A stretch of DNA of 64,000 bases. Origin: Lateolabrax maculatus (taxonomy: Eukaryota > Chordata > Actinopteri > Acropomatiformes > Lateolabracidae). The stretch lies in assembly GCA_031216445.1 (NCBI GenBank), contig CM062215.1, positions 8,248,501 through 8,312,500 of the forward strand, read 5' to 3'. Of the stretch, positions 29,301 through 42,718 are shown in pieces; position 1 is the stretch's first letter; each line of letters starts with the position of its first letter. Under the pieces are notes generated by a model that did no database searches, was not told where the DNA came from, and worked only from the letters and a program-made list of their open reading frames with translations. The position numbers and the translations under genes are program-made.

Positions 29301-32300
29301 TAGTCGAATTGAATTTTGATGCGAGTGGATTTTTAAAAGTAAATTTGGTGGGTCTTAATTAAAGCAGCATTTCTGTCCCCAAACAATAGGTACTTTAGCT
29401 CCAGATAAAATGACGTAATTTCCTATGGGGGGGGAATACCAGGTAATTCCCTGCTAATTATAATAAAAATGCTAAGCAGTTGGATTTGAATGGGACCTGC
29501 TAGTATCTTCAGAACAGTAGTGAAAAAAGCAGCCAGGGCCTGGAGAATAGAGTCAACCTGGTTTGTTTCCAAAACTCCTGCAGTGCGTCAGTCTTCTGCA
29601 ACCAACAAAGGCGTACTCCTCGGCAAGCGAGCTTAGATCCTTTCTCCTTTGCAAAAATAGAGAAAAAAAATAAATAAAAAAAGGAAAACTGAAAAGCCCC
29701 AAACTTGGCAGGACTCCCTTGAGACCTGTAAGGATTCACTGTGCCTCTGCTTGTTGCAGAAATAGGTTGATTGTGCTTTGACCAATCCCAGTTTGACTTA
29801 AAAAAAGAATGGGGAAAAAAAGGAAAACCGAAAGGAAAGAAAATATACAAAGAGAACAAGAGAGTAGTGTTTTTTGTTCTTAGCTGTCATTGAGCGACGG
29901 GGAGACTGTGAACAGGGAATGAACACAGTAAGAGAGGATGTGTTCAAACTTTCCAATAAAGGAGCATTGAAAAAGGCCACACGCTGAGTGCCTGGCTGAT
30001 GCGAGAGCGCTTGACAGCCTCATCAAATGCTATGTTGTTGGGAGACTTCCTGCATTCACAAAACTTCACCTCTCAAGTGACCACAGCCTCATTGTGCAGG
30101 GTAGGCTAATTAAAAATCACAATTCATGCAGTTTCTTTCACAAGGGTGACACCGAAGGCAGGAAAAGGCCACAAACTTCCCATCCAGTGACATTATCAGT
30201 CATCTGCATCTAGCCAGCCCAGTCCTAACAAGCAAATAATTGGTTTACAAGGTCAAATGGGGGAATATCCCATCCTACGGTTTTCCTGCTTTTTCCTTAT
30301 TTTGACTGACTGAACATGGCATAGAGACCCTCCCCCTATCTGGATAATAATGTCTGATCATGCCTTATACCTAGTATTAATAAGCGTTCTCATTATCTAG
30401 TGCCTGTCCCCATTGTGATCTGATGTCAACGTGACAGACCGAGTCAGCCGGATGCACCCATAGGCTACTTTTCTGTAGCCTCGCTGGCTAGACTGACTAA
30501 TCTATACTGTAAGAAGTTAATAAGATCCAGCGAAGGAGCTTGCTAGCACTAGCGCTAGCTCAGCAACCCCCCAATAGGTCACATGACCCTCGACTTAAGA
30601 AACTTTTGCATGTTTGTATGTCTTGAATTTTTAAGAAAAAGCCTCACAATGTAGAATGAGGAAAAATAACACAAAGAGAAAAACAAGGTGATTTGTTACG
30701 GAAACATGGGAATATCTCACCCTCACTCTGATAAACTATTAAACTCCCTAAATAAAAAGATTCAAACTGAATAGAAAAGTTACAAAGTTGACTTCACAAA
30801 TGTACATCAAATCTCCAGGGGATCTTATTAATCAGAAGCAATCAAAAAAGGGAATGAAGGCTTCAAGGTTTTTTCTTGTTGGGTCAACATTCAGTAAGTG
30901 ATATTCCTATCACCACAAGCCATTTAATTACACAATAAATTCATGTGCACTTCAAGGTTTATTCTACTTCCTAACTCTCAGTTTGTGGATAAAACATATT
31001 CATTACCATTGGACAGTTGTCTATAATCCACATCCCATCCCTGCACTATAAATCTTCTTTCAATTGATTTACATGTCTTTCATCCCAATCGCCTTAACAA
31101 ATACATACAAAAACAAACCTTAACTATCATTCCTGCAGATGGACATAGAGTTCCGGAAACTGATACATATGTGTGTAGCAGTGACAGTTGAAAATCTGAA
31201 AATCTATTTTATTTTTTTTTTTTTTGGTCCCAAGCCATCAATCAAGAGAAATTATCCCTGAGTAAAGCTATAAGGCCTTGGTTATACAACGCATTTTGTA
31301 GAACACAGATGACTAAGAAAGTAATGCATGGTCTTCATAACGGAGGGAAAAATACATTTTAAGGGTGATATAATAGTAGACATATGCTATGCAAATTAGG
31401 AACGTGAAATGAAATTCTGCATACAAATATCAGCAATGATTCAGAAAAATTTGTTTTATATTCTCTAGGTAGCTTGTGCTTTTAAAATCCCCGCGCTGTA
31501 AATTCAAGAACCAGTAGGTGAAGTATAAGGCTAATTATAGAGGCCGATAAAGTTGTAAAATGACAAGAGACACTGCTGCCATGCAAATCAATGAATCCCC
31601 CTCAGAAATCAAACTTAACTGAGTTGCATCAGCCCAAAACAAAGTTAGCGCTTCAATCAATAGAAAACCAATGTACTCTAAGAGTCGCAACACTGGAAAA
31701 AAAATAATCGAATGTCTCAGAGATTGCAAAGGCTGAGACAAGTGGAAATTAAATTACCAGTTTGTCTGATTTCCACAAATGACAGAAAAAAAATGTGTCT
31801 TTTTTAACCGGAGGAGGGTCTGCTCTTGGCTCTCAAACTAGACCTTTTTATCAAGGAGGGATGTGAGCTATCATTTAGCCCAATCTTACTCCACTCACAC
31901 AGATACTGCAGGTGTGTAATTTAAAGCCGAAGCATAGAATTTGGTCTCCAGTCTACATATTAGGAGAGGTACTATTTTCTAATTAGATCTACAAACAGAA
32001 ATCACAGATGCTGCTACAGAACGGTGTTCTTACATGAAACATAAAGAAAAAAAAAGGTTGGTTTTTGGGTCTAACAGCTTCTTGGTTTAAACCAGTTCAA
32101 ATCTAATGATTATGGGATTAGGCATCAGTGTATTTCTTTAATTATTCTTTAATTATTCTGAGACATCTATGACTCCCCAGTGATCCCGTCTGGCCTCTGA
32201 GAGAAAGTCGTCAATCAACGGAAGCAATAACCATCAGTTTCTATGCACGGGAGGTTGAGGAAAGATGTTGTGGAATGTAAAGACAGGCAAGGTAACATAG

Positions 32301-35300
32301 AGAAACAGCAGAGAGATCAGAAGGGACAGCGGTGCCATTGAGATGAATAACCTTTTTTATCTTTGTGCTAAGATTGCTTGATAGACAGACAGATACATAC
32401 AGGCAAAGTGCGACGCAGAATGAGGGGGAGTACACACATGGATTAATCATGCAGTGCAGCCCCAGGTTAAAATGTGTGATATTTTTGGGTACAGTCCCAT
32501 CGCCGCCTCCGGGCGATTTGCATAGTACTGAGAGACTACAGCTTCATTTCCCCACGTCGCTCAGCTTTGTGAGAGCCAAGCAGTCAAGGGGAATTAAAAT
32601 AATTTCCGGGACCATTACCATTTATGCCCAAATAGTCCAAACCTTATTACAAATGTTACTTATTTACTTTTCCTTTCTTCTTCGTTTTTTTTTTTTTTCC
32701 CTTTCCCCTTAAGTCCTCTTCCTTAAACCTGAGAGCCAGATTTTCTTAAATTAAGCAGTGGCCAGCCTTCTCCATGTTTAAATCCTCTTTTGGACTAAAG
32801 CTCATTATCATCCACACATATAATCTCTCAAATTGGTACCAAATGCCCCAGCTGTTAAAGTGGGCTGCATAATTTGCTAAGGGAGCCTGAAATGAACGTA
32901 TTATCTTTCAGAGAGAAATATTAAAAGGGGAGATAATACAATATATTGTATTTAATGTTGAATGTCTGCAGACAGTTGATGTTCCAAGCTAATGAACAGA
33001 TAGAGGAAAGCACAACACATGAAGGTGGGAAGAAAATTGAAGTATTTAACTCAGAGAATTTGTATATACTTCAAATATTTAACCCTTTAGTTTTCAGCTC
33101 AAAGTTTAAGAATGTTCTATTTTAAAGCTTTTAAAAACTAGAGTCAAAAGGTGAGACATTCAGTCTAGAATGACTTGCTGAAAACAGCTTTCCTATTAAT
33201 ACTACTACTACTACAACTACATTAACAGTACCAATAGTAAAAATGATGTACTTACGTTCACTTAGTATCGTTCAAAACACTATTAGATATCACATTGGCA
33301 GACAATTCTAACTGAGCAACAGTGTGTTGTTGCATCCCCAAATGCCCAATCCCCAAAGGTGACAAATGCATGCATTTAAAACAAATCAATAAAAATGCTA
33401 AAACATGCTACTATGCTCAATTTCTACATCAACTATTTTGGAACCAGAACTAAACATCAAATGAGTGGGTGTATCTGATAAAACATCAAATGAGTAAAGC
33501 AACAAAGTGGCTTTAAAATACTGTAAGCAGCAATCACTGAGGCTGAAACCACAGTTTAAAGAGTACACTTGGCTTACTGTAATTAAGTGTCTGTACATAT
33601 AATTTACTATGAATTGATTCTGGTCCCAGTGATAGTGTTTATTGCAACAGCAGTTCTCTGCTTTTTTCCCCACAGAAAATTGAGTAATGCTGTCCTCTAG
33701 ACTGAAAACAAATCTCTGTTCAGCTGCTCTTAAGTGCTTTAACATGCAGTTTTTCTATTAGCCACAAAATGCAGGTCTCATTAATGTATTTGACTTGATG
33801 TTTATTGTGATTTTATTATTAGTGTTACATTAAGGCAGAATTATAAGTGTGTGTGTGGGGATTGACTGACAGGCCTCTGTTAGCTCCACCCACACTCCCG
33901 CCCCATATCCCAAATCTGGATTTCACTAAACCCAAATCCAATCATCCCATAGGCTTCATACGCCTATCAGTGACATTTTCTATAGTCAAGGCCTTAAACC
34001 CAAATGCATCAAATTAATAAAAATAGCTGTAATCAGATAAATCTTCAAGATCCACATACAGAAGCACTGACGGCACACTTGAGCTTTAAACACCTCCACT
34101 CACAGCTACACACAGGATATTCACTGAACTGCAGCCCTCTACCCCCTTTTCTGGCATTTTTCTCAATTGCTGTGGTGTTGTAACATTATTACAGGTCAGG
34201 ATACAGGCCACAGAGAGACTGTTCTGCTCATAAATCAGGTGATTGATCGTCATCTATGTCACACAGAGGACTGTGGCATCTGTCCCCAACCCAGAACACA
34301 TATCCACAGTAACCCCAGTTGTCAAGAGGCCTTTATGTGGCACACTTGTTGAGTCGCTCTTCTCTCTCTGCCGCTCTCTCTCTCTTAGCTGCGGGAGGGA
34401 AAACAACTCCATGTGGCAAGCCATTTCATTTCTAATATCATGTGTGTGATCAATCTCCCCTGCAATGAACGGGCAGTGCAGTGGAGGCAATCATTCAACA
34501 TTAGTGGCAGGTATGTGGTATTGACCGAGGAAAGATGAACCCCGGGTATGCACGGATGTGTGCCTCTGTATTTGTGTGTGAAGGAAAGGGAGGGAGAAAG
34601 GTTTCAATCTCAGACGTTTCCTGGATTTATTTTTGAAATATTTTTAAACTTAATTTTGAGCCCTTACATCCCAAGCAGTTATCACTGACAACTTCAAGTT
34701 GTATCGCAGTGAATTGTCAGAAATGTATCACCTAAGGATAAACCCCTTGAGATGTATCATCTGTTTCAAGGGGTCCCAAACAAATCGTGTACAATGGATC
34801 TGAGGGCCCATCTTTATTAGTATCAATATTAATGCAATTTTTATTACTTTTGAAAGAATAATCTGACATTGAGGAGTTTCCATGTGTAAAAACCTCACAC
34901 GGAAATGGGTCGCTCCTGCCCCTTCTCTCCCTCAACATTCTTGCTGACAGCTTCCTGCCATATTTAACGTCCTTTAATATCAATTACAAAGTCAAGTGGC
35001 TTGCCATAATTGAATGTGTGCTGTGCGCTGACGTCCCCTGTTAGGAATCACTGTCTTGTCCAATTAAGAGGGGCCTTATTATTGGCCAAATTACGAGTAG
35101 CCCCATTAATGTGGGGGGCAGATTATATCCTTTAACTGACAGTACAGTATTAATGTTGACATCCTCCCAGAGTTGTGCCCTGTGATGGGTGTAAAGACTG
35201 TAAATTTAACTGACTGTCAGGATGTCCTTGATTCTTCCTGCTGCAAGAGCGGAAAGAAGTCGGCAAAGAGAGGGGAAAATATATGTTGTGGACCTACTGT

Positions 35301-38300
35301 AGCGGCAGTAGATAAATACACAGGGAGAGACGGATGATGAGCGGCTGCTCTCTAATAGGAACCAAGGTCTTGTTGCGGTGGCGTGTTTTATTTACAGCTA
35401 CTCTTCATCAGAGTGACACGTCGGGCCCTCGGACCATCCTTAATAGAAACTAGAAGCAGAGAAGGGATTCTGTATTCCAATACCAAATGGGAACACATGT
35501 AGGAGACCGGCTTTTTACATATGCATGAATAACAGAATGATGCATTCACTGTGAGTGAGTGTTCTGGGTAATATATTGCTGGAATTACTGAGAGACTGTG
35601 GAAAGGTAAGCATCATTTGTCTGGGGACTCATCAATGTCTGGTGAAGAAATGGGGACTAATGACTTTACAGCAGAGGGGAGGAGAGAGGCTAAATTTGTC
35701 TCAATCAATGTCAAGGATTATGATTGTGCATCTACAACTGTCATCAGTGTTCACTGGGGGGACATGTGTTAACAGTTTTGCTAAGGGGTGACTTTTGGTG
35801 AATATAAAATAGAAATGTTCACTGCACTGCAGCAAGTAAACTTTCAATGCTGAAGTAACCAGTTGGTGGACCTCAAAAGCTGCTTGTTTTTGAAAATAAC
35901 ATGCGGTTGTTCCGAATAGACGGAGCTATTGTCCCTGTGTGTCCACAGGGGTAAATGGTTGGTGGCTGACAGAAACGCCGCCCTGATTTGCCTCATTGGA
36001 AATCAACCATGAACAATAAAAGCTCTTGGCAGCCCATTTTTAGAACGATTTCCTAACTGCTGTGTCGATTTGGGACATAAAACAGAATCTTACAAATCAG
36101 ATGAATGGTAAAATAAATCAAGCATGGACTCAGAGGAAATTCACTGAATATTATTCAAGTTTTGCCCAAAACTTCTGGTCCCTGTAACAAAAACACAGCT
36201 GGTCCAATTTCTCAAAACAGCAAGTATGTCATCAACAGACATGCTGTAAAACCTGTCCTAAGCAAGAGGCATCACAGTAAATCCATGGGGATAACAGAAA
36301 CTCCAGATGCATGGGAAGTACAGGAAGCTGCATGGAGTGAAACTGAATACCAAAGAGTTCACAATGTAGTGCAGATGAATGGTGAAGCCGATGACATATT
36401 TAGATAACTACTACAGTATTTAGGAAATGTATTATTTAGTTGCTTTTGCAATGTGTGTGTAAGCCCCTTTTTATTCTTTTCTGTATTCAGCTCTGCCAAA
36501 AGTCATCCTCAGTAACCTCCGAGTTTCTTCTTACTCTGATTGTAATCCATGTTCAGAGGTGAGAAAAAGAATACATGCATAGTTATTACTTCAGAGAGTC
36601 TAAAGTGAGACCTTACATGAACTCTCAAGTTTCTATTTCATATCAAATGAAATGCAGCTGTGTTGCACAGAAAGAAGATTCTGCTCTTTTCAGCTCACTG
36701 CCAAGTAACAAAACAGACACATTTAAGGATTTCTCAAACGGCTCTTCCAAGAATCCATTGTATAGTATGTCACAAGTGGCCAACAAGGGAGCTGATTGTG
36801 TGTTTAAGACAAACACAGCACCACAACCCATTTTCAGAAGACAAGATATTCTTTTTTAATAACCAAGGATAGTACGTGTCATAGAAATAGAGCAACAAAG
36901 CTAGACTTTGTCCATGGATCACTCAAATCCCAAAAAGGATATAATTCACTTTTGATGGTCCAGAATCGACCAACCAGATTCCCCTAGTTGTGTCACTTGT
37001 TCATTTTTCGCATATTTTCCCACTTGGAATGTGACAAGCCCACTTTGCCGTCACACCAAATCTGCTAAACTATGATGTGAATTCAGACCACAAACTACGA
37101 AGACTGATTTACAAGCAACTGGGATGTCAAGTCCCTGCTGTAAACAGTCAACCAAGATCAAAACTTTGTACTGGGGATCTTTGCATTCCTGTGTTCATTT
37201 TTTTATTTGTTTATTACACAGATAACTAGTCACACTAGTAAAATCATAGCCTCACATAGATACTGAACAATGTCACTACACTGTTGTACAACAGGAGAAA
37301 ATCTCTTAGAGCTACATTAAATCAGATCCAATGCAGCCACAAGAGGTTTCACGTCGACTAAACTGCATGGAGTTCAAACACAGTAACAAAACTGATTGTA
37401 CATCATGACTTGAACATCACCAACTGATAGTATACAACAATGTAAGAGTATCCAAGAGTGGGATTTTACTTCATCATCTGACTTGATGTGCTGTATTAAG
37501 CAAAAATATACATAATTATTCTGTTCGCCCAACCATTCAGGCCATATCAGCATTCTAAGAAAGAGGAACCACAGCAGAGGACAAATGGATACATTCTCCT
37601 ACTTATTCATGCTGAGGATTAGTATGGCAGATATGCATTGTATGTTTTTGCACTGTTTCACCCCGAGTACAAATGCAGACAAAGCATTACTCAAAGACGG
37701 GTGTTTTGAATTTAATCGTCTACAGATAATAGCAGTGCACATGCAGCACTGTGCAGGAGTTTCTGGAGTTCGTGTGTAATTCTGAGCCCAGTGAAAGGGA
37801 AAGCAAGTGAGATAGTGGATTCATTGTCCCTGAGGGAGTCAATCAAGTCATTTAATTTCCTTTAATGGGCTGACACTTACAGGTTTGATTGTCTACAGTG
37901 AATTTCTTTTAACAAAAAGGTATAGACGAAAAACAATACCAGTAGAGTTTAGACTGGCTCAGTTTGTCTTAATAGAGATTCAATCAGTAATTTGTTTGAT
38001 CAATTACAGCTGGATCCCCATATTTATCCTGAAGTAATTGTAGTTAAAAAGGAAGACTTCTAAGACTTTTAATTAAAATGGAATCAATATCAAAGTATTT
38101 AGGTCTGATGTGGAAAATACAAACATTACATGTAAAACCTACACAGTTGCAGGACCAAACCAAAACTTGAATTGTCCCAAATTATTAAACCCTGTATAAC
38201 CAGGGCCTTCACAGTGAACCAAGATACATCACATGGAAGTAGTCCCAGGTGACAATTTTCTATAAGTGGAAGCCATACTGCAATTGAAGTTTAGGGTTTT

Positions 38301-39458
38301 AAAGACTTAAAGCCTTATTTTATCCAATCAGCAATAAAAATATGACCAAGTAAACCGCAAAAGTTTTATCTCATAAACAAAGGAACCTTAAACTGTGAAA
38401 AACGTTTCTCAGAAAAAATCCCTGCTATCACACCAGGATACTCACCTTCCTGACCCCGCTGTTTCTTCCCATTCCATAAAAATGAAAGCAATGCAATTTC
38501 AAACTGGCTTTCATTGCCCAGAATACCTTTTACAATGGTGCTCTAACTTGCAACCAGCATGGCTTCTAATAAAGCCATACAAGCTAAAAGAGAAGGAACA
38601 AAGGACGGAGGTCTGGCTCGGATTGGGTGTTCATTTATCAGTGGACACGTTTCAAATCCTTGCCCCAGGCAATGGCTCGTGAAGCATCCAAGGAGATAGC
38701 CTGTGGGGACTTCTACTGGAAAAGCAGAAAACCCTTTTTATGAGCCTTGGGCCATTCCTGCACCTGTGTCTAATATGCATGGGTAAAATCCCAAAAGCAA
38801 GCAGCCTCTGGACAGTAAAAAAATTTAAAAAAGGCCAAAAACAAGACAAGACAAAATAATTATTTTATGTGTCATGTTAGCCACTGATGATTGTTACTCT
38901 AGCTTGCATTTATTTTTGAGTCTGGATAAGCAAGCAGTATTATTTACACAACTATGTAAATACTTGGCTATTCCTATAAAGGCCACATGTGATCTCTCAT
39001 TGTGAATGAACAGGCATCTTGCTAACCCTTCAAGTATAAGCATATATTCTTATTATCTTCAATTAAAACACAATTATACCATGCAATTGATCCGCAAAGA
39101 TCAACCACAAAACATCCCATCATCACACACAGAACCTCAAATTGAATAACTGTGTCATAAACTGTGTGCTTGTGGACTTAAAATCAAGATGTTAAAAAGA
39201 CAGGACAGCCCTGTTTTTCATCCTGACGGGTTGGAATCTCCAAGTACAACAGCACAAGGCCATGTGATCCCTTGCTGTTGACTAAAACACAGTTTGTGCT
39301 TTCAGGCACAAAAATGAGTTGAAATCTTGGCAGGTTCCAGGGAATCTAATCTGTACCAATTAATGTAGCTCTCAATTTATGGGATACTCTTTTTCGGGAC
39401 TGTCTATCATTAGATCAAAAGAAAGATACAGCAGTTGTGTTAAAAAGACAAGACTTAC
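26344..39458. other. Intronic sequence next to the coding exon, no other exon recognised
   Basis: This contains several complex, repeat-free blocks that look conserved (26820-27240, 29080-29480, 32440-32660, 34985-35240). It also has poly-A or poly-T runs (27306, 31207, 32682), a short ACT tract (33201-33212), and a 15-bp direct repeat AAACATCAAATGAGT (about 33450 and 33481). The 27450-27866 frame (138 codons) shows no domain. No first-Ig-domain exon of il1rapl1 was found. Confidence 0.45.
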
Positions 39459-39540
39459 CTGAGCCTCTCTTCGACACCACTTTCAGGCAATGGACCACAA
39501 TGGCATGAAGCAGAATCAGAAGAGGAATGGGAGCTTTCAT
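39459..39540 (-). CDS. il1rapl1: il1rapl1 first coding exon (exon 2), signal peptide; IL-1 receptor accessory protein-like 1
   Basis: IL1RAPL1 is a single-pass membrane protein of neurons with three Ig domains and a cytoplasmic TIR domain. It organises synapses by binding presynaptic PTP-delta, and loss in humans causes X-linked intellectual disability (established). This exon encodes only the N-terminus: 27 codons plus one base. Read on the minus strand it begins MKAPIP, has a hydrophobic core LLILLHAIVV, and ends LKVVSKRGS. From memory, human IL1RAPL1 shares MKAPIP, LILL, LKVV and KRGS, while IL1RAPL2 starts differently, so the paralogue call is fairly firm. The exon ends in CTCAG followed by GTAAGT (intron from 39458), phase 1. 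The start is set by an in-frame TAA two codons upstream and by A at -3. Residues 12-18 differ most from human, as expected in a signal peptide. Teleosts keep il1rapl1a and il1rapl1b, and this exon alone cannot separate them. The next exon (first Ig domain) was not found to the left. Confidence 0.92.
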
Positions 39541-39552
39541 TTTTTACCAGTC
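39541..39552 (-). other. il1rapl1: 5'UTR tail of il1rapl1 exon 2 and its splice acceptor
   Basis: On the minus strand the start codon is preceded by GACTGGTAAAAA and then, further upstream, by TTTCCTTGTAG, a pyrimidine-rich 3' splice site whose AG lies at 39553-39554. If this acceptor is used, exon 2 is 94 nt and only 12 nt of it are untranslated. The TAA inside this tail (39544-39546) is in frame with the ATG, so translation cannot start further upstream in this frame. The acceptor is a sequence call and no transcript was available. Confidence 0.8.
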
Positions 39553-39553
39553 C

Positions 39554-42343
39554 TACAAGGAAACACAAGCTTGAGTTATTATTCAGTACTGAGACAGGCT
39601 GTGAATTCATCCAAAACATCAACAAACAAACAACAAAAAGAAGAGAATGATTTTGGCAGTATATGCTCAATCAAATCTGTAATATAAAAGAAAACTGCAA
39701 GTTCTCATCTGATAATTACAGAACTTTTACAAGACCTGAGGTCAGCTGGAAAAAAATCCAACATACCTATGTGCAAATTCTATTCTCCAAAGTGTTTGTC
39801 TGCCTCTGCTTTATTTATACCAGCATCTCTTCAGGGACTTAGTGTATAATCAGGGGGACGCTGTTGATGATGCAAATGTCAAGACGCATCTCTATCAAGG
39901 CGAACCTGGCTTTGCAACTTTGTCAACTACCTACAACACTAATCCAACTTCTCTCCCGACCAACATGACATAATCAGGTGCCCATTTCGATCAAGATATC
40001 TCTCTGTTAACATACAGCTTTTCATACAGGAAAGCTGGATGAGATGGTGGATAAAATTAAATATGGCTTCATATACTGAGAACTACTTAAGTTGATGGTA
40101 ATGACATTAATGGGGATGATAATGTTAATAACTTGACATTTTCAGTTATCAGACTTCAAAAAATAAAAGCTTTTTTTTTCAAACATATTACTGATCTCTG
40201 CATTTACAGCTTTAAGAAAATGACAATAATCCATGATAAATGAATGTCGTAACAGCACAGGTTGGACTGGTTTATATAGCTTACAACATAGCCACATGCC
40301 AATGATTAAAGCATACAAAATTACAATTTTATTGTAACAATATCTTTGTCAACCTTGGAATAAATATTAGTTGAATGCTTGACTGAGTAGGAGAAACCAT
40401 ATGCTAGTAACAGCTGAAAGTAGTTCTAGCTGTGAGTAGTCATTAGGTCAAACTTAAAATCAAATATCAATCAAATATAAAATGTGACTGGTCTTCAATT
40501 CATTACTGTGTTTCGATTTCACCAGTAGCCAACAGTATTCCTTAGTGATAAATGCAGTGTATCAGTATTCCTCAGTGAATCCATGTGACTGTAAAATTAT
40601 TTTTGTTTGGCTACTTATTCATTTCTTGCTACAAGCAAAACTGCCATCTCAGTTATGGCTCAACAACAGGTCCATGAAGGCTACAAGGGCCCTTCCATTG
40701 GCATTTCAGTCACGACAAAGATGCTTCACATAGATTCCACAAAGCTGCATCAGAAAGCCTTTGAGGGAAAACCCTGAAAAGCCACAATAACCCTTGAGAC
40801 ACTCACAGAGGCATGCGAAACTGGCCAGCAGCCAAAGATGGCGACATTGCCGTGTTCTACTCGTCAAAGGCCTATTGTCGTCAGCTTTTGCTTCCTGCAA
40901 CCAATGCCACCTCAGAAAAGCTACACGCCACCACACAAAAATCTTATCTTTTTAATTAGTTTTCCATGTTGGACGCAAGTCTGCAACATTCACACAAAAG
41001 CTGTGGTCCCTTTCTTTGGTTTAAACATAGAGGAAACAACTGAATCACCAGTTCTGCTCGGTCTCCCTCCAGCTCTCAGTGATATCCTGGACTACTAAAC
41101 ATCAAAGCAAACACTTATCTTCACTGAAAAGGTTAAAATCGTGCCACAGTGATGCAGGGTAATTATTTTTTTGTTGATACCAACTATACTGATGAGCAAA
41201 TACAGTATGTCATCTTCTTTGGGGTACACTGATCATACATATATCTGCATGTGTGCAGAACGAAAGAAATGTGGATTATGGGATTAAATATATTAAAGAA
41301 TCACACACGAAAACATGACATAGTGCTGTGCTATAAGCTTGTGTGCCGACGTTGAGGGGAAAATGGCTCCAGAAGTGATGTTTCACAAAGATGTTTCCAA
41401 GGACACTGATCGCACTGTTTTCTGATATTTTTATTTTCTTCCCCAAGGTTCAGGCATTGCAGAAGTAAAGGGTGTAAGGGCACAGAGTTGAATACTAACA
41501 ATATAACTGAAATACAATGTAATAGTATAAAATAGAACATAACTTACTAAAAAACTGTAAATATGGGTAAAGTGAATCAACATATGCAAATAATATGCAA
41601 CACTGCAGCTGCTCAATAAAGGTCAAAGTGCAAAGGTAGTGTAAAAACAGTAGATGCAAAAAAGTTAAATGGCATTCTTGTAACAAGTTGTTACAAAGAG
41701 TGTCTTGTCATTGTATTTTGTACAATGTGGCATATTGCTAAAAGAGCAAAATAATATTGGTTATGCAGCAGGAAAAAAGAAAGAAAATGTTATGCAACAT
41801 CATTTATATGCAATAGTCAACAGTAAAATGTATTGGCCTGTAAGAGGGTTTAATTATGATACAGTCCAAAACCCAAAGAGATTTACTTTACTACCACAAA
41901 AGACAAAGAAAGACAGCAAATCCTCACAAAAGATCGGCTGGAACAAGGGAATGTTCTCTATTTTTCTTGAAAAATGGCTTAAGCGAGTAACAAAATAGCT
42001 GCTGAATAATGTTTTTGTTGATTAACTAATTGTTTAAGCTCAAGTTGAATATTATTTAGCGCTATGGAGCATATAGAGCAACGGTAGGTAAGAAAAGTGA
42101 CATTTGAGTCTACATTGGTGGTGGTGTGGAGGGAAACTTAACAGCCTCAAAGGAAAAGCTGCCCTGTAGTCAGCGGATCATTCTTTATCTCCTGCTAGAC
42201 AAGCAGCAGGGTGAACAGAATTGGACATCTTGCCATCCACTGCAGATCGTGGGCCTCACATGTGTGGTGCCAGGTTGTCACCAGAAAAGTAAGGATACTT
42301 TGGATTTCCCCTCTGTGGAAGTTTGAGGAAACTGGAGCACACA
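39554..42343. other. Intron 1 sequence nearest exon 2
   Basis: AT-rich, no gene. An octamer ATGCAAAT lies at 39870-39877, about 320 bp upstream of exon 2, and another at 41584-41591. The frames at 40545-41098 have no recognisable domain. Confidence 0.45.
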
Positions 42344-42718
42344 TTACTTGTATTTAGTAGTATTTTGTGGAGGTGTGTCTACTGATCCAATGATGGTCAG
42401 TGGTCTGTTGGTGAGGAAGTCCAGAATCCACTTACAGAAGGTAATACTCAGGCCAAGACTACTGAGCTTGTCAAAACAACATTCAGACATAGCTGCCGTT
42501 AGTTTTAAGGCATGAGCGCTGAGTGGAGATGACATTTTGTGGATCCACTTGCACAAAATGCAATTCAGTTGGGGATCTTCGACATGCTGCACAAAAAGCT
42601 TCTCAAAGCACTTCATAATGATGGAGGTGAATGTCACAGGTGGGTAATCGTCAAGGCAGGACATTGCAGACTTCTTAGGTAGAGCAACAACGGTTGGTGT
42701 TCTGTAGCGGGTGCAGAG
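42344..42718 (-). mobile_element. LINE reverse-transcriptase fragment, decayed
   Basis: The minus-strand frame reads, in order, TVVALPKKS, CLDDYPPV, IIMKCFEKL, then a diverged middle, then KWILDFLTNRP. These match consecutive blocks of the reverse transcriptase of a common fish non-LTR retrotransposon (established pattern: PVPKKS, NDYRPVALT, MKCFERLV, NWILDFLTNRPQ). The central part that should carry the fingers and first catalytic region (FAYRPNRST...FIDYSSAFN) is not recognisable, so it is deleted or frameshifted. The frame ends at 42344. Nucleotide similarity probably continues to about 43110, where a phrase GTGTCCGTGATGGCTGC also recalls this family. It is a dead insertion, antisense-neutral to the host gene because both lie on the minus strand. 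Confidence 0.75.

Larger units (their letters stand above)
1..39458 (-). other. il1rapl1: il1rapl1 intron 2, partial (continues off the left edge)
   Basis: The intron begins with GTAAGT just after the coding exon and runs to the left edge without an acceptor joined to a recognisable Ig-domain exon. The gene is known for very long 5' introns, so a length above 39 kb is plausible. It contains two DNA-transposon copies (1723-2341, 13231-13580), microsatellites and many short open frames with no family signature. None of the minus-strand frames shows the expected continuation after SKRGS (a DGC-type start of the first Ig domain). Confidence 0.75.

Noticed and set aside
39455..39687. Open frames overlapping the il1rapl1 exon (minus 39455-39670, plus 39490-39687)
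   Set aside because: They are in other frames from the signal-peptide exon and have no family match. They are shadows.
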